From Varanus komodoensis (taxonomy: Eukaryota; Chordata; Lepidosauria; Squamata; Varanidae), in NCBI RefSeq assembly GCF_004798865.1, contig NW_025336347.1, positions 18,626,289 through 18,690,288 on the forward strand: a DNA stretch of 64,000 nt, given 5' to 3'. The position numbers were made by a program, and so were the translations under genes. Numbering within the stretch: the first letter of the stretch is position 1; each line of letters opens with the position of its first letter. Of the stretch, positions 63,101-64,000 are shown piece after piece. The notes under the pieces were generated by a model. The model searched no databases and was not told the origin of the DNA. It worked only from the letters and a program-made list of their open reading frames with translations.

Positions 63101-63571
63101 CTGACACAGGAATGGCCAGCCTCCTTGATAAAAAACATGATTTGGATAGGGTATGTTAAGTGTGTTATGAGGATGGTTGGGATACAGGTTAATAGGCTTT
63201 TACCCGTCCCCATCCAACTTCAAGTGCCCAAGAGGGAACAAAAAGCCCCTGTCCACAAATCTCTTTGAGGGTTAGACAATTCCCAAAAGCAACGCAAACA
63301 CTTTCTCTTTGCTGCAAGGGCTTTCTAGGCACAGCCGCCACCTCTCATTATGGCCCAGAATATAACCCTAATCCATGCCTGGGTTTCTCCCATCCATTAT
63401 CTTGGTTCACTCACCGGTAGGCCCTGATGGGTTGGCGCAAGACCTGTGGCATGTTCTGCTTCATACATATAGTAGTCCAAAGGCATGCAGAAAAACCCAG
63501 GCTGCACATCATCACACTGACGCCCCATGAGGTGAGGCCGACAGGGGCACTGTCCATCATCCATAGAGCAC
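26974..63571 (-). CDS. LAMB2L: Laminin beta-2-like chain (LAMB2L/LAMB2P1 position), 22 exons, 5' end off window
   Basis: Gene-level entry; exons are listed separately. The exons join without a frame break (3,946 nt, about 1,314 residues plus stop). Order: end of an LE repeat, laminin IV-B with a 51-residue extra exon, LE repeats with the eight-cysteine pattern ('[19 protein letters not shown]', '[16 protein letters not shown]', '[17 protein letters not shown]'), coiled coil interrupted by the six-cysteine beta loop ('[10 protein letters not shown]', 'PCGGASC'), and the C-terminal 'ATAYATC' stop. It should be a secreted basement-membrane chain joining alpha and gamma chains through the coiled coil. 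It resembles LAMB2 most, but some stretches ('WTGPGFARV') recall LAMB4. It lies upstream of LAMB2 on the same strand, where human has a LAMB2-like pseudogene. All splice borders found are GT-AG. Identity as a laminin beta is near certain; orthology is inference. Confidence 0.9.
27108..27676. other. LAMB2-like intron with a SINE remnant
   Basis: About 27171-27350 resembles a degraded tRNA-derived SINE ('aggaggttcaagatccacc' B-box-like, 'tgtataaatgc' tail). The rest is unrecognised. Confidence 0.4.
27677..27824 (-). CDS. LAMB2L: LAMB2-like coiled-coil exon
   Basis: Acceptor TTCCTAG and donor G|GTAAGG. Encodes '[19 protein letters not shown]' and '[20 protein letters not shown]', heptad-like and matching the LAMB2 segment around 'EQLRDEARDLLQAAQDKLQ'. 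Enters phase 0, leaves phase 1. Confidence 0.92.
27825..29442. other. LAMB2-like intron
   Basis: The part 27850-28190 contains fold-back-family wording ('acaacccatggtgtattc', 'ctgtgggttgttc'). The part 28380-28450 ('tagctgtcaaaaggcaagctg') has a counterpart at 45935-45975. The remainder, including 28930-29230 where an open frame runs, shows no family resemblance. Confidence 0.45.
29443..29619 (-). CDS. LAMB2L: LAMB2-like coiled-coil exon
   Basis: Acceptor CTTTCTTTCAG, donor AAT|GTGAGA. Encodes 59 residues from '[20 protein letters not shown]' to '[12 protein letters not shown]', phase 0 on both sides. Strongly helical with Leu/Ala heptads and no cysteine. Confidence 0.92.
29960..32215 (-). 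mobile_element. CR1 LINE, long antisense copy carrying endonuclease remnant
   Basis: On the minus strand at 31560-31723 it encodes '[19 protein letters not shown]' and '[20 protein letters not shown]', the CR1 endonuclease signature. Sequence at 30450-31300 continues the endonuclease region ('[11 protein letters not shown]' type), and 30030-30450 resembles the 3' part ('ctgtggtgaccaggaatgg'). The 5' part reaches to about 32215. The reverse transcriptase is largely missing. A hAT-like element is inserted at 31313-31547. Confidence 0.75.
31313..31547. mobile_element. hAT-type non-autonomous DNA transposon inserted in CR1
   Basis: Ends are inverted: left 'ccggggtggccagac', right 'ggccacccctg' (reverse 'caggggtggcca'). 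The flanking eight bases CCATACGG and ACATATAG match at five of eight, with the CG to TA change expected from methylated CpG decay, so they look like an aged 8-bp target duplication, the hAT length. CR1 sequence resumes on both sides. Confidence 0.65.
32359..32500 (-). CDS. LAMB2L: LAMB2-like coiled-coil exon
   Basis: Acceptor TTGTATTTAG, donor CAG|GTGAGG. Encodes '[20 protein letters not shown]' and '[20 protein letters not shown]'; its first base completes a lysine codon with the previous exon. Leaves in phase 0. Confidence 0.92.
32501..33554. other. LAMB2-like intron
   Basis: About 32525-32600 resembles a common sauropsid repeat ('gtcttgtatcaccttaaaaac', 'gcttttgtgcctgaagtcc'), low confidence. 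33010-33425 carries fold-back-family wording ('acaatggttgtttgtgag', 'acaacccacggttaac'). The rest is unrecognised. Confidence 0.4.
33555..33762 (-). CDS. LAMB2L: LAMB2-like coiled-coil exon
   Basis: Acceptor TTTCCTAG. Encodes '[20 protein letters not shown]' through '[20 protein letters not shown]' to '[11 protein letters not shown]', closely matching LAMB2 '[20 protein letters not shown]'. The donor is AA|GTCAGT, a weaker site than its neighbours. The reading frame stays open for a few codons past it, but only splicing here joins the next exon in phase. Confidence 0.9.
33990..34375 (+). mobile_element. RTE/BovB LINE 3' fragment
   Basis: 'ggagagctttgcaaataccc', 'gaacaagtaggtcctag', 'gctgtcatactttgggtac' and 'catcatgagaag' match the C-terminal end of BovB and the copy at 17515-17790. 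It lies opposite to the gene. Confidence 0.7.
34429..34573 (-). CDS. LAMB2L: LAMB2-like coiled-coil exon with an LRE tripeptide
   Basis: Acceptor ACTTTAG, donor G|GTAGCA. Encodes '[20 protein letters not shown]' and '[20 protein letters not shown]', parallel to LAMB2 'QELQELIQSVKDFLNQEG'. The tripeptide Leu-Arg-Glu at 34460-34468 is the kind described as an adhesive motif in beta-2 (s-) laminin, though it may be chance here. Confidence 0.92.
34574..38018. other. LAMB2-like intron with a long L2
   Basis: The L2 at 35430-37115 occupies about half of the intron. 34690-35420 and 37150-38018 show nothing I can name. Confidence 0.5.
35430..37115 (+). mobile_element. L2 LINE, old 3' half
   Basis: Traces of reverse transcriptase run along the plus strand: 'cagctgctcctgaggaaacc' (LLLRKP), 'cgcaggattccacaaggctc' (Q-G-S region), 'gattattgcaatacattgtac' and 'agagctgctatgttactaac' (RAAMLLTGT), then T-rich 3' UTR ending 'taatctgcccagagaacattc' and 'taaatatgtaattaataaa'. 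Many stops and shifts show great age. Confidence 0.65.
38019..38222 (-). CDS. LAMB2L: LAMB2-like exon for the cysteine-rich beta loop
   Basis: Acceptor TGGTCTAG, donor AAG|GTACAG. 68 codons, phase 0-0. Encodes '[20 protein letters not shown]' and '[20 protein letters not shown]'. The six cysteines sit as in the laminin beta loop (LAMB2 '[20 protein letters not shown]'), the insert that splits the coiled coil and is unique to beta chains. Confidence 0.95.
38415..38656 (-). CDS. LAMB2L: LAMB2-like coiled-coil exon before the beta loop
   Basis: Acceptor GCTGGCAG, donor AAA|GTGAGT. Encodes '[20 protein letters not shown]', a potential N-glycosylation site in 'ANTSVQG', and '[18 protein letters not shown]' to '[10 protein letters not shown]'. 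It parallels LAMB2 'SIRHAHSQSAEAERRANTS'. Confidence 0.94.
38760..38944 (-). CDS. LAMB2L: LAMB2-like first coiled-coil exon
   Basis: Acceptor TTCCTCAG, donor G|GTAAGA. Encodes '[19 protein letters not shown]', '[20 protein letters not shown]' and '[11 protein letters not shown]'. Two N-glycosylation sequons (NRT, NAS) are present. It follows the last LE-bearing exon across a 5.9-kb intron. Confidence 0.93.
40251..40987. repeat. Long inverted-repeat element, 737 bp (MITE-like)
   Basis: Left end 'ggctgggttcacacatcatga' and right end 'tcatgatgtgtgaacccag' are inverted with near-perfect match over 19 bases. Further inverted wording lies outside both ends ('aaaccatgatgagaaac' and 'ccacatggtttcttgc'), so the element may be larger or nested. 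The inside shows no recognisable protein. Confidence 0.6.
41911..42120 (+). mobile_element. CORE-SINE, diverged
   Basis: 'gatctgggttctaatcccc' (B box), 'actgggtgactttgggcag', 'cctaacctacctaccagag' and 'aaggtaggatataaatgg' follow the order of the SINE at 22171-22423; the A box is poor. Confidence 0.7.
43436..43620. repeat. Palindromic repeat around 'caatcctgctgtg ... aggattgggct'
   Basis: 'acaagtcaatcctgctgtg', 'gcttactctcaggtaagtg' and the inverted 'atacacaggattgggctac' form an imperfect fold-back like that at 6285-6375. Confidence 0.4.
44695..44790. repeat. Palindromic MITE-like repeat
   Basis: 'agagtagatccattaaaat' is inverted as 'ttttaatttcaataggtct'. This is a short fold-back known widely in squamates, here 30 bases from the start of the coding exon at 44823. 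Confidence 0.5.
44823..45201 (-). CDS. LAMB2L: LAMB2-like exon: last LE repeat and start of coiled coil
   Basis: Acceptor CTGTACAG, donor CAG|GTAGGC. The largest exon seen (379 nt). Encodes the last LE repeat ('[20 protein letters not shown]', '[18 protein letters not shown]'), the linker '[19 protein letters not shown]', then coiled coil to '[12 protein letters not shown]'. The CHPCF motif marks the LE-to-coil junction in laminin beta chains. Confidence 0.95.
45202..46852. other. LAMB2-like intron
   Basis: 45445-45760 contains fold-back-family sequence ('catcatgggttgctgtcc', 'tccatggttgcttgacag') and a C run at about 45613-45622. A small perfect hairpin lies at 46239-46270. The remainder is unrecognised. 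Confidence 0.45.
46239..46270. repeat. Perfect 11-bp hairpin with 10-base loop
   Basis: GCCACTGTGAG at 46239-46249 is exactly inverted as CTCACAGTGGC at 46260-46270. It is intronic and alone. Confidence 0.85.
46853..46949 (-). CDS. LAMB2L: LAMB2-like LE-repeat exon
   Basis: Acceptor TCTATTCAG, donor T|GTGAGT. Encodes '[20 protein letters not shown]' and '[11 protein letters not shown]'. It is the middle of an LE repeat, with start and end on the neighbouring exons. Confidence 0.94.
47088..47302 (-). CDS. LAMB2L: LAMB2-like LE-repeat exon
   Basis: Acceptor CCCCACAG, donor ATG|GTAAGC. Encodes '[20 protein letters not shown]', '[20 protein letters not shown]' and '[17 protein letters not shown]'. 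One detail is unusual: the glycine normally found in 'NVxGxxCDRC' is aspartate here. All cysteines are present. Confidence 0.95.
47395..47530 (-). mobile_element. CR1 LINE 3' end, antisense
   Basis: 'gcgagtcagaaggggcctcc', 'ggccatttagtctgacccc' and 'ccagcctatccttgaacacc' are the reverse of the CR1 terminus seen at 130-270. Confidence 0.75.
48375..48520. repeat. AT-rich stretch with 'aaaatgca' units
   Basis: 'gcttgcaatgcaaaatgcaag', in pieces 'gcaaaatgcaac' and 'aaaaatgcacac', recurs with poly-T spacers. It is reminiscent of 12985-13290 and 54625-54850 but looser. Confidence 0.35.
48861..49085 (-). CDS. LAMB2L: LAMB2-like LE-repeat exon, CpG-rich
   Basis: Acceptor CTCGAAG, donor C|GTGAGT. 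Encodes '[20 protein letters not shown]', '[20 protein letters not shown]' and '[20 protein letters not shown]'. The 'NNNIDTxDPEACD' block is diagnostic of laminin beta chains. Base composition is much richer in GC and CpG than in neighbouring exons. Confidence 0.96.
49086..50025. other. LAMB2-like intron, unrecognised sequence
   Basis: I see no repeat, RNA gene or coding signal in this 940-base intron. Confidence 0.5.
50026..50189 (-). CDS. LAMB2L: LAMB2-like LE-repeat exon
   Basis: Acceptor CTTTCATAG, donor G|GTAAAG. Encodes '[20 protein letters not shown]', '[20 protein letters not shown]' and '[12 protein letters not shown]', parallel to LAMB2 '[20 protein letters not shown]'. Confidence 0.95.
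50190..51105. other. LAMB2-like intron with fold-back repeat
   Basis: 50430-50720 contains 'gcaaggatgggttgttgg' and 'tattgaaaatggtggctgcc', members of the fold-back family of 8461-8587 and 12640-12890. The rest is unrecognised. Confidence 0.45.
51106..51337 (-). CDS. LAMB2L: LAMB2-like LE-repeat exon
   Basis: Acceptor CTCCACAG, donor AG|GTGAGT. Encodes '[20 protein letters not shown]', '[20 protein letters not shown]' and '[15 protein letters not shown]'. The '[11 protein letters not shown]' block is shared by LAMB1 and LAMB2. Confidence 0.96.
51918..52005 (+). pseudogene. tRNA-Tyr(GTA)-like sequence with retained intron
   Basis: Reads CCTTCGATAGCTCAGC, then 'tagtagagcagaggact', anticodon GTA at 51951-51953, a 15-base insert (about 51955-51969) where nuclear tRNA-Tyr genes have their intron, then ATCCTTAGG, 'gctggttcaattccagc' and AAAGGA. 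It follows vertebrate tRNA-Tyr almost base for base. Differences such as GGTTCAATTCC and CCCAAAGG for the usual GGTTCGATTCC and CTCGAAGG are CpG-type losses and break two acceptor-stem pairs. A TTTTTT run at 52010-52015 could serve as a Pol III stop. It is likely a retro-copy or SINE head rather than a working gene. Confidence 0.75.
52016..52124 (+). mobile_element. CR1 LINE 3' terminus directly after the tRNA-Tyr-like sequence
   Basis: 'catggtaggcatgtcatgag', 'ggttagactagatggccc' and 'ctctctgtttctatgtttct' equal the last 100 bases of the CR1 at 1-279. It starts within about ten bases of the end of the tRNA-like part, with nothing between but a T run. Confidence 0.8.
52190..52385 (+). mobile_element. 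CORE-SINE, diverged
   Basis: 'cagtgtggtaaagtggcaag', 'ctgctcagccatgaaac' and 'acaggatagttgtgaggac' follow the family order; the tail is poor. Confidence 0.6.
53057..53200 (-). CDS. LAMB2L: LAMB2-like LE-repeat exon
   Basis: Acceptor TATCCTCAG, donor TT|GTGAGT. Encodes '[20 protein letters not shown]' and '[20 protein letters not shown]', then 'GPYGCS'. NVT is a possible glycosylation site. This is the first full LE repeat after the laminin IV-B domain. Confidence 0.96.
53201..53927. other. LAMB2-like intron, unrecognised sequence
   Basis: No named repeat or coding signal. A trace of antisense SINE may exist near 53720-53850, too weak to call. Confidence 0.4.
53928..54120 (-). CDS. LAMB2L: LAMB2-like exon: end of laminin IV-B
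   Basis: Acceptor TTTCCACAG, donor C|GTGAGT. Encodes '[20 protein letters not shown]', '[20 protein letters not shown]' and '[17 protein letters not shown]'. It matches the LAMB2 segment from 'LVLLPRVLVLEMF' to 'LIYNGALPCQC'. Confidence 0.96.
54285..54405 (-). CDS. LAMB2L: LAMB2-like exon: laminin IV-B
   Basis: Acceptor TCCCTACAG, donor TCG|GTGAGA. Encodes '[20 protein letters not shown]' and '[11 protein letters not shown]', like LAMB1 'YVVLPRPVCFEKGTNYTV'. One base completes an arginine codon from the previous exon; the exon leaves in phase 0. Confidence 0.95.
54625..54850. repeat. AT-rich repeat with 'tttgtgcaaat' units
   Basis: 'gatttgtgcaaatctccctg', 'acatttgtgcaaattactt' and 'gaattgcacaaatttcccc' alternate in both orientations, resembling 12985-13290. 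Confidence 0.45.
54890..56200 (-). mobile_element. L2 LINE, antisense, with reverse-transcriptase remnant
   Basis: On the minus strand near 55760-55920 it encodes '[20 protein letters not shown]' and '[20 protein letters not shown]', then 'QSGFR', the N-terminal part of the L2 reverse transcriptase. The sequence continues through the middle of the enzyme (55200-55700) and ends in AT-rich 3' matter near 54890. It has many stops and looks old. Confidence 0.75.
56590..56650 (-). mobile_element. SINE head fragment, antisense
   Basis: 'gaacctggatatctccagcg' and 'tttaatcactacaacactac' are the reverse of the CORE-SINE head (B box to A box). Confidence 0.5.
56797..57055 (+). mobile_element. CORE-SINE with (GAT)n tail
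   Basis: 'gtgtggtgtgtagtgtagta', 'tgctagtccccactcagcc' (B box), 'agcctaaccattcccacagg', 'aaggtgggatataaatgc', then a (GAT)n microsatellite at about 57033-57055. Confidence 0.7.
58651..58772 (-). CDS. LAMB2L: LAMB2-like exon: laminin IV-B
   Basis: Acceptor CCTTTGCAG, donor CAG|GTAAGA. Encodes '[20 protein letters not shown]', '[20 protein letters not shown]'. It parallels LAMB2 'QVPEQWAELELIVQRPG' and 'CGHLVPKDD'. Leaves in phase 2. Confidence 0.93.
59040..59300 (-). mobile_element. L2 LINE 3' fragment, antisense
   Basis: 'cagaatggcttacacaacag' opens an AT-rich 3' UTR; 'aaatgcttcctgtgtctgcc' and 'ctttgggaaggaaggcaata' to 'ccacagagaaggcccta' correspond to the end of the L2 coding region, as at 20710-20820. 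Confidence 0.55.
59954..60165 (+). mobile_element. CORE-SINE, diverged
   Basis: 'ccagtatagtgtgatgggta', 'gggtactaatccccactaaa', 'ttttgggccagtcactgtc' and 'cagcctaagctaccttgcag' keep the family order. Confidence 0.65.
61652..61810 (-). CDS. LAMB2L: LAMB2-like exon: laminin IV-B
   Basis: Acceptor TCACCTGCAG, donor GAG|GTAAGT. 53 codons, phase 0-0. Encodes '[20 protein letters not shown]', '[20 protein letters not shown]' and '[12 protein letters not shown]', matching LAMB1 'WTGAGFVRV' and 'DYDILIRYEPQ'. Confidence 0.96.
61811..62515. other. LAMB2-like intron, unrecognised sequence
   Basis: About 700 bases with no repeat or coding signal that I can name. Confidence 0.5.
62516..62668 (-). CDS. 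LAMB2L: LAMB2-like extra cassette exon inside laminin IV-B
   Basis: Acceptor CTGTCATAG, donor AAG|GTGAGT, both strong. Exactly 51 codons, phase 0 on both sides: '[20 protein letters not shown]', '[20 protein letters not shown]', '[11 protein letters not shown]'. It sits between '[10 protein letters not shown]' and 'WTGPGFARV', where LAMB1, LAMB2 and LAMB4 as I recall them have only a short linker. It is rich in Arg and Gln and has one unpaired cysteine. Skipping it would keep the frame. A retained intron fragment is unlikely because both borders are good. Confidence 0.8.
62669..63414. other. LAMB2-like intron with a (GACA)n tract
   Basis: A (GACA)n microsatellite lies at about 62773-62796. 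Otherwise no feature is recognised. Confidence 0.55.
63415..63571 (-). CDS. LAMB2L: LAMB2-like exon: end of LE repeat and start of laminin IV-B
   Basis: Acceptor GCCTCCAG, donor CCG|GTGAGT. Encodes '[20 protein letters not shown]' (end of an LE repeat), then '[20 protein letters not shown]' and '[10 protein letters not shown]', the start of laminin IV-B; LAMB1 has 'LDHYLYEAEEA' here. Its first base completes a codon from an exon beyond the right edge. Confidence 0.95.
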
Positions 63572-64000
63572 CTGGAGGCCAAGGGCATGACAGAAAAATT
63601 GACTCAGAGCAGCCAAATCCTTGAGCTGTGCAGCTGGGGTTGCAAAAGGGGGGCAAAAAGAGAGGGGAAGGTGCGCACTCAAGAACACTCAACCACCTCA
63701 CTTTGAATTTACGGTCCGGCTGGTTAAAAACTTGCATACTTAAGTTATATCTAGCACGGGGCATCTGATCAGTGTCAGTAATTGCAACTGTGGCTGCTCT
63801 CATGATGGAACATGAAGTTCAGGACAATGGAACAGCATGAACTAAGAACAGTGAGAATGGTGCAGGCACAATGCCGAGAAAAAGTGATGGCCTGTGGTGG
63901 GCTCTTTGAAAAAGCTTGGCAAACCTGGAATGACCTGCACAGTACTGACTGAGGTGCAGAGGGTAGCAGAAAAAGGATGTGCCAGTGCCTGTGTAGCATG
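63572..64000. other. LAMB2-like intron (partial) at right edge
   Basis: No earlier LE exon is visible on the minus strand here, and no repeat is recognised. Confidence 0.55.

Noticed and set aside
1-64000. CRISPR arrays, operons, phage or bacterial defence genes
   Set aside because: No regularly spaced repeats or prokaryotic gene layout exist; the window is vertebrate genomic DNA.

Overview
The window looks like nuclear DNA of a squamate reptile (lizard or snake). Coding sequence is cut into short exons with GT-AG borders and spread through long introns. The repeats are a squamate mix: RTE/BovB tails, L2 and CR1 LINEs, tRNA-derived SINEs with a MIR-like core, fold-back DNA elements and hAT fragments. 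No bacterial or viral gene set, CRISPR array or operon is present.

Two laminin beta-chain genes lie in tandem on the minus strand. The right-hand gene (26974-63571, 5' end beyond the right edge) is a laminin beta-2-like chain. Its 22 exons in the window join in frame for about 1,314 residues and end in a conserved C-terminal cysteine. They cover the end of one LE repeat, the globular laminin IV-B domain, the second LE array, the coiled coil and the cysteine-rich beta loop. The left-hand gene (2889-11878, 3' part beyond the left edge) is LAMB2. It shows a 28-nt first coding exon, the exon finishing the signal peptide and opening the LN domain, and one more LN exon. A CpG-rich block (about 11640-12340) covers its start and is the likely promoter. 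The order matches the human locus, where a decayed copy (LAMB2L/LAMB2P1) sits beside LAMB2. Here the neighbour reads as intact over everything visible.

Region by region: 1-12400 is the start of LAMB2 with repeat-bearing introns. 12400-26970 is a gene desert between the two genes, filled with LINE, SINE, LTR-like and fold-back repeats. 26974-63571 is the laminin beta-2-like gene. 63572-64000 is intron with no recognised feature.

Both products would be secreted basement-membrane chains that pair with laminin alpha and gamma chains through the coiled coil. LAMB2 contributes the polymer-forming LN domain in this window; the LAMB2-like gene shows only its middle and C-terminal parts. Points most worth a second look are a phase 0-0 cassette exon of 51 codons inside laminin IV-B (62516-62668), the intact state of the LAMB2-like gene, and an intron-bearing tRNA-Tyr sequence joined to a CR1 tail (51918-52124). 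All family assignments come from memory of laminin and repeat sequences; no database search was run.
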